NCBI GenBank assembly: GCA_012934845.2
Contig: WNNJ02002442.1
Coordinates: 1-64,000, forward strand
Source of the DNA: Pomphorhynchus laevis
Lineage: Eukaryota; Acanthocephala; Palaeacanthocephala; Echinorhynchida; Pomphorhynchidae
Length of the DNA: 64,000 nt
Direction of reading: 5' to 3'
Below, piece after piece: positions 9,679 through 21,099 of the stretch. Under the pieces are notes generated by a model. The model ran no database searches. It was not told where the DNA came from and worked only from the letters and a program-made list of their open reading frames with translations. The position numbers and the translations under genes were made by a program. Each line of letters starts with the position of its first letter. Position 1 is the first letter of the stretch.

Positions 9679-11887
9679 TATATTTCGATATATACGATGG
9701 CAGGAAAACAGCATTATCAGAAAAATATAACAAAATGTGTTCATTAACTTGCGAGCAACTTTTGTTCTTCGGCATCTGATGATAATAATAAAGATTTTAT
9801 TAAATCAAAAACATAAATGAGAGAAAAAAGAAAAGAGTAATAACAGTCAGTTAAGAGTGACAGTTAAAGACATAAACCACAGTTCATTTCTTTCGTGCAG
9901 TCTTCCCTTTCTTCATGGCCTCAAATCCACGGGGATCTGAGCCCCCCCCCAACCGATCCAACACGCCGCCTTCCGACTGAACCACCCGGGGTCTTTCACC
10001 CCCCGAAGAATCCAATCGGCGCGGACTATGCTGGGTAAACGAGAGACGAGGAGCTTAAGAAACCTTAGCCTTTGCTTTGGGGGACGTCCTCTTAAGAAGA
10101 CTAGTCCCGAGATATCCCAGGTACCCCAAAGGTGCACCTGGGTTTTCCCTTTCAATGACATATGCTGAGCCCGTTTCAGAGCCCACCTAGCTTTCTTCAG
10201 GATACGTTTAAGTCTATCCAGGTCAGCTTTCGCCGACCAGTTCACCGTAACGGTGAACCCCAGGTATTTTACTCGACTTGAGAAGGTGGGGAGTGGTTCA
10301 GAGGCAAATATGGAGGAGAGTGCAGAGAGTGCTAATCTCTTAAGTTTTTTCTTTGTTGCAGTGGTGCCATGAAAGACAACCGCCTGCGATTTGGCAGAGT
10401 TTAAAATAAGATTGGATACGGGTAACTGGTCTTTTAATCTTAAAAAGAAGCGGCTGATGTCAGAAACTACGTATTTGCACCTGTATCCAGAGAACAGGGT
10501 TGTGGTGTCATCAGCATACACCACAAGACGTTGTTCGCGTTTAAATATTTCGAATAGATTAATGGAGGCAGCAAGATATAAGATAGGAGAAAGAGGTGAA
10601 CCTTGAGGCACACCCGTAATAGGGTAGAACTGACGCGCATCAGGGTCGTCTTCATAATAAAACCGCTTGGTGTACAGCAGTATCTCCACCCTGTTCACAA
10701 TTCTCGCAGGCAATCCGAGGGACCTGAGAGAAGAGATCACAAAAGGAATAGAGATGCGGTCAAATGCAGCAGAAAAGTCGAGGAAAATAGCCACAACTAG
10801 GCGATGGCTATTCTCCCGACAACACTGCTCCACCTCACCTACTGCTGAATGGACTGAGAGACCTTTGACGAACCCATGAAAACCTGGAGGGATCAAATTA
10901 CGCCTATTTAAATTGTCGCGGATTTTACGCGCAAGCGCTTTTTCGTAAATCGACACGAGAGAATTTTGAATCGAAATGGGTCGAAGGTCTTTAGGACATG
11001 AGCAGAATTTTTTCTTAGGGATAAAAACACGCTTACTAATATTGATGCCTGCTACATCGGATGGGGAGGCTAAATGCATTGTTACGGCCACCTCTCTTCT
11101 CTGATCAGCTGTCAAAAGCTGACAGACCCGAGAAGAAAGTGGAACGACGGATTTGGAGGTGCCCGGGAGTGGACCCCAGGAGTTAAGAATATCCGTAACA
11201 GATAGATCCCTACTCCTGAAGTTACACCAAGGGGGGATTGGTTGAGGTGATTGATTGGCTCCGTAGTTGTGTAGGGCTAGTGACTCCACCAAAACTTTTT
11301 CAAGGCCTACATTCCCTATCCAACTCAATGCTCTATCCTTCCAGCAAACAAACTTCTCCTTCTTGAAAATCTTCCAAAAGGAAGACTGAGAAGGATTAAG
11401 GCGAGCGATACTCGTCCTATCCCTACTCAGCTGGAACCTGTATCTAGTGATCCAGTATTCATTCGAGAGGGCCTGTTTGGCGGAAGCAGAGAGATTAGGG
11501 AGGTTCAGTAATTTTGCTAGGACCTTGAGTTTCGTCGGAGTGGGATTGTATATACGACCTTTATAGGAAGTCGATAGAATCGCGGTAGCTTGCGAAAAGA
11601 GATAGGTATTAAATTCGGTCAGACTCACATTTCCTATTCGGGGAAAGAGTTGAATAGCCGACTGAAAGAAGGCCACTCTGATAGGATCAAAGTGAAACCT
11701 TCTGCGAAGCAACATATCTTCCTCAATTCTCCAAAGAATTAGGTCATGAGAGGTGGACAATTGCTGGGGCGACTGCTCCGTGCAGAGGGGTTTTAACAGC
11801 CACCTCGAGTGAAGCAGTAAAATGTCGAGGATAGAATTTGTTGATGTGCAATGATAGGTAGGGGATGGGGGTTTGTGAATAAGATAA
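9679..11887 (-). mobile_element. APE-type LINE family 'J', 5'-truncated copy
   Basis: It reads on the minus strand. The 3' UTR at 9,679-9,731 has a CTGAT...TCGAAATATA stem-loop-like end shared with the copy at 59.5 kb. Homology to that copy stops at about 11,887, inside the end of the APE domain (IIHKPPSPT), so ORF1 and most of the endonuclease are missing, as is usual for incomplete reverse transcription. Clade is uncertain (jockey/CR1/I/R1 group). 'J' is a label used only here. Confidence 0.85.
9913..11887 (-). CDS. Reverse transcriptase of LINE J (truncated ORF2)
   Basis: One open frame of some 655 element-derived residues: pre-RT linker, PKDLRPISIQ (finger), FLDFSAAFDRI (motif A), GVPQGSPLSPILY (B), LVVYADDTTT (C) and VKYLGFTV (thumb). 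The C-terminus ends SRKAACWIGWGGAQIPVD. The frame is undamaged over this length, unlike the longer copy at 60 kb. The first ~35 codons of the maximal ORF (right of 11,887) are flanking DNA. No RNase H or CCHC domain is visible. Confidence 0.88.
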
Positions 11888-12164
11888 GAATCTGATGATG
11901 CATAACACACAATCGTATGCATATTATATATTTCACATATAAAAACGAATGTTTTGACACATAAAGTACAATCTCTACAACTATTCAAATTACAGAGTCA
12001 GCCATTATAGCACCTTAAGAAATTCTATATAATGTAATTATATATAATGTAATTACATTCGTAATTATATATATTATTCTATATAATGTAATTATTTTTG
12101 ATAAACTATCATTATTAAACTTGAAAAAACTAAGAGATAAAAATATAAAATTGAAATATTAATA
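11888..12164. repeat. AT-rich flank with short tandem repeats
   Basis: The segment at 12,020-12,100 is made of repeated 'tatataatgtaatta' units. No coding sequence is seen. It separates the truncated J LINE from the RTE tail. Confidence 0.6.
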
Positions 12165-12785
12165 TTCTTTTTCTTTAGCTTTTATCCCGCTTTGAGGCGG
12201 GTCTATATGTAGGATTGAATCCTCCGTCTGTCATATTTGAAGCCTGGTACATGTGAAGTTCGGAACTCTTGAGATATGTGTAGGCCATCCAGTCATCGCC
12301 GTTTTAGTCGACCTTTCGGGCGCTTGCTTCCAATTTAGTGCTGCAGAACAGTCTTTACGAATGAGCAGTTTTCAGACTGTCACAGGTAGCCGTATTATCG
12401 GAGTCTGGCCCATTAAATTTTGCGTAAGATTGGGGCGACTCCGTATCTTTGAAGGATGTCCACATTTCTCACGTGATCACAACGCGATACTCCACTAATC
12501 CATCGCATCATTTTGGTATCCATGACCACTAAGTACATGGCCACAGGTGGATGACCGAGTGGTAGATTTTTGACTTCAAGTTGTCTTTAATTCGAGTGTC
12601 ACAAATAACGGTTGCCGTCGCCCGTCACTTTGTCAAGGCTGAGTTGATTCGTGCCGTGATTTCATGTCATATATCGCTACTGGTCTAAACTGGTCCACAC
12701 CTTTGTTAATTTCTCGAGATCGCTTTTGTTGTCCGTTGTCAGCATGATATCGTCTGCGTAGAGAATGGTGTAGGAAATTGGTCTT
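12165..12785 (-). mobile_element. RTE LINE, decayed 3' fragment
   Basis: On the minus strand the start reads PISYTILYADDIMLTTDNK, the RTE motif C region, and the end GGGATAAAAGCTAAAGAAAAAG matches the 3' end of the intact RTE at 8,360-8,390. The frame between is broken many times. It is 5'-truncated and clearly older than the 5.2-8.4 kb copy. Confidence 0.8.
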
Positions 12786-13413
12786 TATATCGATTTGTAT
12801 GACTTGTATGACTTGTAATCGATTGATCGATTTCCCTTCTTGTATGACTCTCATATCATCTCTCCTTTCTTCTAGACTCGATTATTGTCTTAGTCTATTT
12901 TCCAACTCACCTAAATCCACTCTTCTTCCCCTACAACGCATCGTCAACGCAGCTGTCCGAATTCTCCTCCGTCTTCGTCGTTTTGATCACACATCCTACC
13001 ATCTTGCTTCTCTCGATTTGCCTACAATTTATTGTCGTGTTCAAATTCGTCTTCTTATCGTTGCTTTCCGCCTTGTAACTTTTCATACCCCTTCATTTCT
13101 CAACCTTCCTTTTCTTGATAATTCCCGTCCTGTTTACTGTTCCTTGCGTTCCTGTAATTCCCTTCTTTTACATGTCCCAAACTACTCTACCTCCTTTGGA
13201 CTCCGCTCCTTCCTGGTGGCTGCTCCTCTATCGTGGAATCATCTGCCCATTCATATACGCCAATCAACTTCCCTGCAGTGCTTCAAACGACAAATCCGAT
13301 CCCATCTGAACAATTTAACTGCTTGACTTTCTCATTTTTGTTTGTGGACTTGTAAGCGTACAGCTTGTACGCATTTGCCACATTAAATAAATTTGTATTA
13401 TTATTATATTATT
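12786..13413 (+). mobile_element. L2/CR1-type LINE, 3' fragment
   Basis: An open frame of about 180 residues reads SRLDYCLSLFSNSPKSTLL, PLQRIVNAAVRILLRLRR, then VAAPLSWNHLPIHIRQSTSL. These are the classic C-terminal motifs of CR1/L2 reverse transcriptases. After the stop come 'tgtaagcgtacagcttgtacgcatttgcc' and an 'attaaataaatt...attattattatattatta' tail, typical of the group. RT catalytic motifs are absent, so this is a 5'-truncated insertion. Confidence 0.85.
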
Positions 13414-13995
13414 ATCTACCACGCGTTATAGCGTCCATGATTGTGGGGAATAGGGTGGGCGAGACAAATAAGCACGAACCATACAAGCCCAAGAAATGAT
13501 ACAAGCAGCGGTGACGTATTGATTTATCATCAGGTGCAAATGCGTTCCATACATAAGCTACGAGAGATCCAGTTAAGTACATATAAAACTGCATCGATTC
13601 TACTAAACCAGTTGAACTACGGATATTCTACAGAATTAAGAAGTTACGCCACCTACTGATTAAGAATAACGAGCAAATCGATACTACCAAGTCACATGTT
13701 TTGTACCAATTCACATGTAGTGAAGCTAAATGTAGCACCAGCCAACCAATATGCTTTGGTTACACAACTCAGACATTAGATAATTAATTAAAACTACACG
13801 AATACAAAGGCGCCATCAAACAACACATAGAAGAGGAACACCGTAAAATTTCAACCACACAGTTCATCCATGTAAATACAAAGACACTTAAACACGATGG
13901 TTCAGTCAACAACCTCCGAATCTTCAAATCGTTGCTTATTAAGAGAAAATCCTGCAATCAATCAGAAAGATAAAGGGTTCGTTTGAACTCATCGA
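13414..13995 (+). mobile_element. PLE, C-terminal GIY-YIG remnant
   Basis: One frame reads SHVLYQFTCSEAKCS, ICFGYTTQTLDN and GAIKQHIEEEHRK, followed by LRIFKSLLIKRKSC. This fits the GIY-YIG endonuclease end of PLEs (V.Y.F.C....C.....IGYTT.TL..R...H). The RT part is missing and the frame is broken. The subfamily differs from the PLEs at 51-57 kb. Confidence 0.65.
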
Positions 13996-14897
13996 ATTTT
14001 TAGAATGACATTGCAATCTTAGGGGGACTGTATAAATACTATCTATTATACATGTAAATGTATGTTGTTACATGTATTAAGCAATGTCATCGTTACTTTC
14101 TGCCTTCGTGTTATGATGTTCTCGCTGTAAGGAAGATTGTTACAAAAGTTACGTACAATTGATTTTGCAGCGATTCACCGCAACACTCTCAGTTTCAGAT
14201 CTAGGTGTTCCTGACGTCTATAATATAATCGGATGAAACGTTCCTTGCTATACTTCTGATATTCTTTTAACATATTTGGCGTACTTATGGCGTTGATGAT
14301 ACTCGTTACAATCTTTAGGTTTCTCGTTAGTGTAATACAATGCTAAATGATTGCACACACAAATATCTAATATGGATCGCACTATGTGTTTATCACACAA
14401 TCCAATGCATAAAATATCTGAACGAGATTGATCATCTTTACAAGTTGTTACTATTCTATATATTCGACTAAATAGTCGTAACTATTCTAAACATCCGACT
14501 AAGTCGTTACTAGTCTTTAAGTATTTCTTGTAATTGAGAACAAAGCATGATTGACGAGACATACATGACATACAAGACAAAGCATGACTAACGTTGCACC
14601 TACTCCACACATCTTTACGGACTATTACTTGTTGCCAATTTTTATCTTGCACATATTGCACAGTGAAGAATTTGTGTAATAAATATTTTCTCTAAAGTAA
14701 TATTATTAAAATCAGCACAGTGGGCAAGGTTTTATCTGCCAGTGAAATTAGGTGGTATAGGTATTTCCAAATCATGATCCTCTCCAAAATGTTATTACAA
14801 ATTCTCCCGAATTTTGCGAATCGCTTATTTGACAACTGACTACAACAGGCGTGTAGATTTTAAGATTCAAAAGCATAATGCATAACAGTCAGGATGA
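13996..14897. other. No gene recognised
   Basis: AT-rich DNA without long open frames. Around 14,450-14,520 there are imperfect repeats of 'cgactaa.tagtcgt.actattc'. It may be intron sequence of the host TDP1 gene or old transposon debris. Confidence 0.5.
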
Positions 14898-15233
14898 TCA
14901 TTTACAACGGATTTGATAGTAGCAGTCGGAATGCGATTGACCATGCATCTGTAGTTTATGCTTCCGCTTGGCTGGTGGCATTTCCTTCTTACTGGAAGTT
15001 ACGTACTGAGTAGTACTGTTTTCCGAATATCGATACCTCACACAGGAGGCATCAAAGAAATGATCATGCAGCGAAAATAGTTTAGTATCACAAGCATCAT
15101 TGTGGCCGAACAGTAACTTACCCTTGTTCAGACAATTGTACTCTTGACTTCCTTGCAAAAGTTCACTAAAATCTTCCTTAGTACAAGACGAGTATGAATT
15201 ACAGTTGACATATAGATTTTTCTTATCAATCAA
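14898..15233 (-). CDS. Unrecognised 111-codon ORF
   Basis: A cysteine-containing ORF starting MIDKKNLYVNCNSYSSC and containing KEMPPAKRKHKLQMHGQ. I recognise no domain, signal peptide or membrane segment. It may be a chance frame, or an exon of an unknown gene. Its neighbour on the right is the acidic repeat ORF on the opposite strand. Confidence 0.2.
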   Translation of the reverse strand: MIDKKNLYVNCNSYSSCTKEDFSELLQGSQEYNCLNKGKLLFGHNDACDTKLFSLHDHFFDASCVRYRYSENSTTQYVTSSKKEMPPAKRKHKLQMHGQSHSDCYYQIRCK

Positions 15234-15565
15234 TGATGCCAGGTGATTGTGTTAAAAGATTAAATATCACGTGCTAATCTCAACGAAGGCATCACAAAGC
15301 GCATTTTGACATTTTCATATTTAATGTGTAGTTGCCTTTAAATTTCACAACGTCGATTGAATCAGCATTTTAATATCACACGAGCAGAAAAAAATTCAAC
15401 GACAAATCTTCAAAAAATATTTTCAAAATATACAACATCGACGAACGAAACAGTGCACGTCGGAGCTTCAAAGGGATTGGTAAGTAACTTTAAAAAAAAT
15501 AACTATGGGTGATGGTGGTCTAATGAATTTTGCTTACGAATCGTTCTTGAAGATATGGCCAACGC

Positions 15566-16462
15566 TTGGACAGTCGTCAGGGGGATACTGTGGATGATCG
15601 AGAGGATATTTCTGAACGCTTGGAACGCTCTCTTAATCATTTCTTGTTGGGTTTTCTTAATTCGAAGGGTGTTTTGCGTTTTTACATTGACCATGTCGAA
15701 GTCAACTTCCAAAGATTCATAGGTTACGATTGTGATGAAGTATTTATCGAGGGCAGTGATGGCACTGTATATGTTCACGGATAAATCAACGTGGGATATA
15801 TCGACGATGCAGATAAACGATCTAAAGACTTGTCTGATAACAGAATCAAAACCGAAAGAGAGTGTGATGATGCTCTTATTGATTGCAGAACTGGAAATGA
15901 CAGTGATGCAGATTGTAAGGACACCTGGGCTTATAGTTCAGAGGTTGACACTTTAGATACCTTTAATATTGTTAGTGTAATTGATGCTCTATCAGATAAC
16001 AGAAGCAATGACTGCAACGGTTATGGGAATGACTTCCTTGGAACTATAGCGCTGATGGAGGACGCGGGATCTATCGACGATGCAGATGAACGATTTGAAG
16101 ACTTGTCTGATAAAAGAATCGAAACTGAAAGAGAGTGTGATGCTACTCTTATTGATAGAAGAACTGGAAACGACAGTGATCAGGATTGTGAGGACACCTG
16201 GGCTTATAATTCGGAGGTTGACACTGCAGATACCTTTAATATTGTCGGTGTAATTGATGTTCTATCAGATAACAGAAGCAATGACTGCAACGGTTATGGG
16301 GATGACTACCTTGCGACTATAACGCTGATGGAGGACAACAACGATTCTGGAAATTACCACTACTGTAGTGTGGAAAAAAGAATGGTTTTAAAAATGCTTG
16401 AGGCTTCCGATTTTGGTTGTTTCACTGATACAGTAACGTGTTGGAAATTCAAAAGAAAATAA
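15566..16462 (+). CDS. Acidic orphan protein with a 91-residue internal duplication
   Basis: Two adjacent open stretches (15,566-15,784 and 15,791-16,462) are separated by one TAA. The second holds two tandem 91-residue units beginning IDDADKRSKDLSDNR and IDDADERFEDLSDKR, each ending LMEDxx, spaced exactly 273 bp, so the duplication kept the frame. It is rich in Asp and Glu with regular Cys (ERECD, DCxDTWAY, NDCNGYG). No signal peptide or known domain is seen. The stop may mark an intron, a start of a separate ORF at 15,791, or pseudogenisation. It could be a lineage-specific host gene. Confidence 0.45.
15801..16346 (+). repeat. Tandem duplication, 273 bp period
   Basis: TCGACGATGCAGAT begins one unit at 15,801 and the next at 16,074. 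The units stay closely similar to about 16,346 (ending at the codons ACGCTGATGGAGGAC). The length is a multiple of three and both units lack stops. Confidence 0.85.
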
Positions 16463-16768
16463 TGCTAATTACAAAGCAAACTTGGTACCACTAAACTTCT
16501 CTGCTAAGTTCCGAATGTGTCTCACCTGCGATGGTCTTGGCTGCGGTGTGGAGTTCGGAAACGTAAGTCCTTTAAGGAGACGGGCAGTGGAAGGCTCCTT
16601 CAGACTGGAAGAACAAAGCTTTGAAGGAGGTGATGTGTTCGAACAGAAGGGAGGTATGGAGATCATGCGATAAGACCGCTGGCCTCCGTCTGCTAGAATC
16701 CTCTCCTTATGTGGTACTAATCCTTCGATTTTTGCCTATATATTACAGGCGATTTTTGCCTATATAAT
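16463..16768. promoter_or_regulatory. Probable 5' UTR region of the CR1 element
   Basis: Intergenic DNA before CR1 ORF1. It contains a direct repeat, CGATTTTTGCCTATATA, at about 16,728-16,744 and 16,750-16,766, immediately upstream of the coding frame. No host gene is seen. An internal promoter is expected for a LINE but none can be pointed to. Confidence 0.35.
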
Positions 16769-16846
16769 TTGAGTAAATACACAAATTACGATATAGTCAC
16801 TCGACAAGATACCGAAGTTAAACTGACAATATCAAATTGGATATAT

Positions 16847-18064
16847 ATGGTGGGGAAAAAGTGTAAGAAGCAAGTTAAAAGCCAATGTTTCGCAAGTCCT
16901 GTTAAGGACCAATATGTAGAGATAGAGGTGGCATGTTGCTCTGTGAATTGTAACATATGGTCTAAAATTAATGTTAAAGCGGATGATATTAAAGTAGTTC
17001 AATCCGGTAAATTTTATTGTGGTGTTTGTGCGGCTCGTAATTGTGAATGGAACACTATTCTTGAGGAAAAGTTACAAAATAATATTAAAATGGTGTCAGA
17101 GCTTAAGGAGATCGTAACTATGCTACAGAATAGTATTCTCTCTAGTGCATCTGAGGTAAATTTACAACGAAAAATACAGCATAAGTTACCTGAGGTGGTG
17201 GGTGAGGTGAATTCTATAACTTCGAATAAATCCTTCAATAATGCAGATATCGATCCAAATGCACATCGATACCCACATGCAGTTAGCAAGACTACAGCGT
17301 CAGTTACGGGTTTCACTCCTGTTCGTATCTGGAAGAGAGGTCACTCAAAATCGTATACTGTTCGTCAAACAGAAAATGAACGAACGCTGACTGTCAACAA
17401 TCACACAGGCAATGATGATATACAGCACTCAGCTACTAGTAATGACAGTGTGGTTCTACATAAAGAGTGCGTAAACGAGCACATTAAGGAAGCTCATTTC
17501 ATATCATCTCAATCAATGAATGCCTCTAGAGCGAGTTCTCCGGTGCAGCAAATGTCTACTTTCTCACAACTGCGTAAACAGCATGATCCTTTGCGTTCTA
17601 TTATTTTCGCCAATGTGTCGGAATCAAGCTCTGTCAATATCCAAAACCGACTAAATGAAGATTTGTCGAGGGTACGTAATATTCTCACGATCGTTTTGGC
17701 ACAATCCCCAGAAGAAATAGTATCTAGTATTAAAATAGTTGCTTTATTCCGCATTGAAAGGAAAATTAACGATCGTCCTAGACTGCTAAAAGCCATTCTG
17801 ACAGATCCAAAAGCCGTTAAGACCATCTTTAGGAACTCTTATCGTCTCCAAGGTTCGTCTGCAAGATTGTTAAAAGATCTCGACGTGAATGAACGTAAGC
17901 ATCTACGTGAAGCTAAACAATGTTTGAAGTCTCGTATTGAAGCTGGTGAGTCAAACTTGACAATTCGAAATTTTCAGGTTGTGCGGAGGAAGACTCAAAT
18001 ACATTGGATGCCTCTACAGGTAGATCATTCAATCCTTCCTCCGCCGCTCATAAGTCATTGGTAA
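16847..18064 (+). CDS. CR1 ORF1 protein (zinc finger, RNA-binding)
   Basis: The first ATG in the frame is at 16,847 (MVGKKCKKQVKSQC); the open frame extends upstream without ATG. The N-terminus CxxxVKxxxC...CCSVNCNIW...GKFYCGVC looks like the PHD-like or esterase-less ORF1 finger of CR1 elements. Residues about 90-130 form a leucine-rich, coiled-coil-like stretch (MVSELKEIVTMLQNSIL). The C-terminal half (SIIFANVSES, LSRVRNILTIVL, RPRLLKAILTD) resembles the conserved C-terminal domain of CR1 ORF1 proteins. It presumably binds element RNA. Confidence 0.75.
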   Translation: MVGKKCKKQVKSQCFASPVKDQYVEIEVACCSVNCNIWSKINVKADDIKVVQSGKFYCGVCAARNCEWNTILEEKLQNNIKMVSELKEIVTMLQNSILSSASEVNLQRKIQHKLPEVVGEVNSITSNKSFNNADIDPNAHRYPHAVSKTTASVTGFTPVRIWKRGHSKSYTVRQTENERTLTVNNHTGNDDIQHSATSNDSVVLHKECVNEHIKEAHFISSQSMNASRASSPVQQMSTFSQLRKQHDPLRSIIFANVSESSSVNIQNRLNEDLSRVRNILTIVLAQSPEEIVSSIKIVALFRIERKINDRPRLLKAILTDPKAVKTIFRNSYRLQGSSARLLKDLDVNERKHLREAKQCLKSRIEAGESNLTIRNFQVVRRKTQIHWMPLQVDHSILPPPLISHW

Positions 18065-20960
18065 TTTCAAATATTTCATATGTGGATAATAAATGTTTAA
18101 GAAATATTGTCCATTACTCCTCCCCATTGTGGTCGGCTCTTGAGCGACGTAGCGAGGATTATCAGTCATACATACCGATATCGTTGGCTCAGCAGACTCT
18201 ACCCTTAAGCTTAGAATGTTTGTTATTATATACGAACGCCCGTAGTCTTCTTCCAAAAATTGACGAATTAAAACTCCGCATTGAGAATTCGCATCCGCTA
18301 TTAGTTGCTATTACTGAAACATGGCTTCATGATAGAATTACTGATGCTGAGATCTGAATTGAAAATTATACATCTTATCAAGTTGACAGATCTATCTGCA
18401 AGGGTGGTGGAGTGATTATCTATGTGCATAATAGTTTAGTGTTTAAATTGCTAGATGTACGAGCGTCCGATGGAATCGAGTTATTGTGGGGTAGTGTGTC
18501 TCTTCCTACCCTTGGTTCAGTGACTTTAGGCTTAATCTATCGCAATCCCACTTCAGATGTTTGTTGCTTGATCGATTACATTCTAGAGTTTGGTTCCAAA
18601 CCAAATCTTTTTATAGTTGGTGATTTCAACTTAGCGACAGTAGATTGGAACACCTACACATCTTCTGTGTGTAGTCCGTCCACATCATTATTTCTTGATA
18701 TGATTAACTCGCTAAACCTTACCCAACATGTTTCAAAATTTACCCGATTTTCCCAAGAAAATCAATCGCTACTTGATATTTGTCTAACATCGAATAAATA
18801 CATTATACACAAAGTTACGCACTCCGATCCTTTGGGTAGGTCAGATCACTGTGTTCTCAATTTCTACTCAGATTTTACACGTCCTTCAGCTTGTAGATTA
18901 CAACAGAATTCTTTAAATTATTTTAAAACTAACTTCGAACTTGTGCGTCAGAATCTATTAAGTATTTCATGGCTCAGTCCGTTTTATGTTGGGGTTGATA
19001 AGGCATGCTATCAGTTAGAAGCCACCCTTAAGGAATTACTCATACGATTTTCGCCCCGTAAAACCGTTGCAAATCGTATACACCATAAACCTTGGTTTGA
19101 CAAAGAGTTAAAGAATGCTTTAAAATTAAAAAAATGAAATTCCAGTTGTTTTCTAATAATAGTATTGATTACTGTAGGTATAAAGAGGCCAGAAATCGGT
19201 TCACATTTCTTAAACGCTTCAAACAATGTCAATTTGAAGAGAAAATTGCTCAAATGTCAATTCATAATCCTAAATCCGTATTCAATTATGCTAATTTCAA
19301 CAACAAAAATAAACATATTGGTTCACTTGTTGATACTGATGGTTGCACAAATCCAATATAAATTAAATATGATGACATAGCGAATGCTTTCGCTCAACAT
19401 TTTTGCGTAGGAGTTCGTAAATCCTCCTCCGTCACCTATGCCTCGTACTGTCCATCGAATATAAACATTCTTCAGATGTTTTCTGTTAATGATGTAGTGC
19501 TAGAGCTCAAGCGGCTTAAATCGTCAGGTTCTATTTGTCCTGATCGTTTACCACCGGTATTTCTCAAGAATATCGCTGATGTTATCGGCATACCACTATA
19601 TTGGATTTGTGTCGCCTCCTTGTACTTCGGTTGTGTCCCGATGAATTGGAAACTTTCGTTGATAAGGCCCATTTTGAAGAAAGGTGATCCATCTTCAGTT
19701 GAAAATTATCGCCCGATAAGTCTAACGTGTGTATTCTGTCGAGTTTTGGAAAGGATAATATACCGCATTCTAAGCGATTATCTAGAATCCAACAAATTAT
19801 TGTGTAACAATCAACATGGATTTCGAAGGGATCGCTCAACAATCACTAATCTCTTGATTGCCCAGAATAGCTGGGGTTCGTTAGTTGATAAGGGCTTTGA
19901 TGTTGATATTGTATTTTTTGATTTTTCAAAAGCGTTTGATATGGTTCCACATGACATCTTGATTCAGAAAATGCGTGCTCTAAACATTGATCCACTTATT
20001 ATTCGCTGGATAAAAGAATTTTTATCTAACAGATTCTATCAGGTTGTTGTAAATGGTTCTCTTTCTGATCCTTATCCGGTCAATGTTGGAGTTCCGCAGG
20101 GTTCGGTCCTCGGCCCATTGTTATTCTGTATTTTCATTAATGACCTTCCTTCCATTTTGAACTCACACTCTCTTTTATATGCAGACGACCTAAAAATTTG
20201 GCAGGCTATCCGGTCAGATTCGGACACGGTGCTAGTTCAATCGGATATCGACAGCATTTCCAACTGGGCTTATATGAATGGTCTGTCACTGAATATATCA
20301 AAGTGTGCTTGTATGCGTTTACAATCACGCAGTCATAGTGTGTATCCAACTTATCATCTTGAGGATCAGAACATTAAAGTAGTAACTCGTCTTAGCGACC
20401 TTGGAATAGTAGTTGCGAATGATTTTTCGACTAGTTGGAATACTGAGTTGGCTTGCTCGAAAGCAAATCGAATGGTTGGGATGATTCGTAGAACTTTTAG
20501 TGTGTTGAGTCCAGTTTCATTTAGAGCACTTGCTAACGCATTTGTGATCAGTCATCTTACCTATGCATCACAATGTTCGTTCCCAAGAACAGTATACGAG
20601 AAAAGTAGAATTGAAAATGTGCTGCGCCGGGCAACAAAGCTCGTAAATTCAGTTAAAGCCTTACCTTATAATGAAAGGCTAAAAAAACTTGGTATGGTTT
20701 CTATAAGCGACCTTCGGTTTCGGCGAGATATGTGTTCAACATGGGAAGCTTTACACAAGAGAAATCACGTCTTAAGAGAATTGATGACTGTTCGGAAAAG
20801 TCGGGCTTTGCGTGGACACAATTTTACTTTATCCCATCGCCGAGTTATACGCTCTAAAACTGTACAATTTGGACACCGAATCGTAGGTAAGTGGAACCGA
20901 TTAAGTGAAGAAATTGTCAGCTCAAGATCGGTTTCAGCATTCAAACATGAACTTTTTTGA
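18004..20960 (+). CDS. CR1 ORF2: APE endonuclease and reverse transcriptase
   Basis: APE motifs: LLYTNARSLLPKIDEL, VAITETWLHD, GGGVIIYV, LGLIYRNP, FIVGDFNLATVDW and GRSDHCVL (18,220-18,860). RT motifs: LKSSGSICPDRLPP, YRPISLTCVFCRVLERII, FFDFSKAFDMVPH (A), GVPQGSVLGPLLF (B) and LLYADDLKIW (C, near 20,180). The C-terminus NAFVISHLTYASQC and VGKWNRLSEEIV fits CR1/Rex1. Two internal stops and one frameshift interrupt it, so no full protein is made from this copy. Confidence 0.87.
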
Positions 20961-21099
20961 CTTTTGTTTGTGAGTTTTTTTTTTCTTTACTTTTTCTTTT
21001 TTTAACAGTGCAACTGTGAGCTTTGCTCGTCTGTTTGTCGAAATAATATTTTTTTTATTATTATTGATACACCTATTTTTTTATTATTATTTATACACC

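Larger units (their letters stand above)
16769..21070 (+). mobile_element. CR1-type LINE, nearly full length (ORF1 and ORF2)
   Basis: ORF1 (16,847-18,064) is followed by ORF2 (18,004-20,960), overlapping by about 60 bp in another frame, and by a 3' UTR with a T-rich run and 'ttattattattgat' repeats at 21,050-21,095. ORF2 is interrupted by two single stops (near 18,355 and 19,359) and one frameshift in an A-run near 19,130; the rest is open. Few lesions suggest a fairly young copy. A lineage I RLE-LINE sits in its (TTA)n tail. Confidence 0.88.

Noticed and set aside
9760-9800. A hammerhead based on CTGATGATAATAATAAAG
   Set aside because: No stem II and no GAAA at the right distance; it is chance likeness in AT-rich DNA.
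16482-16673. A separate small gene (two overlapping frames on both strands)
   Set aside because: Short, no recognisable motif, and located where the CR1 5' UTR is expected.
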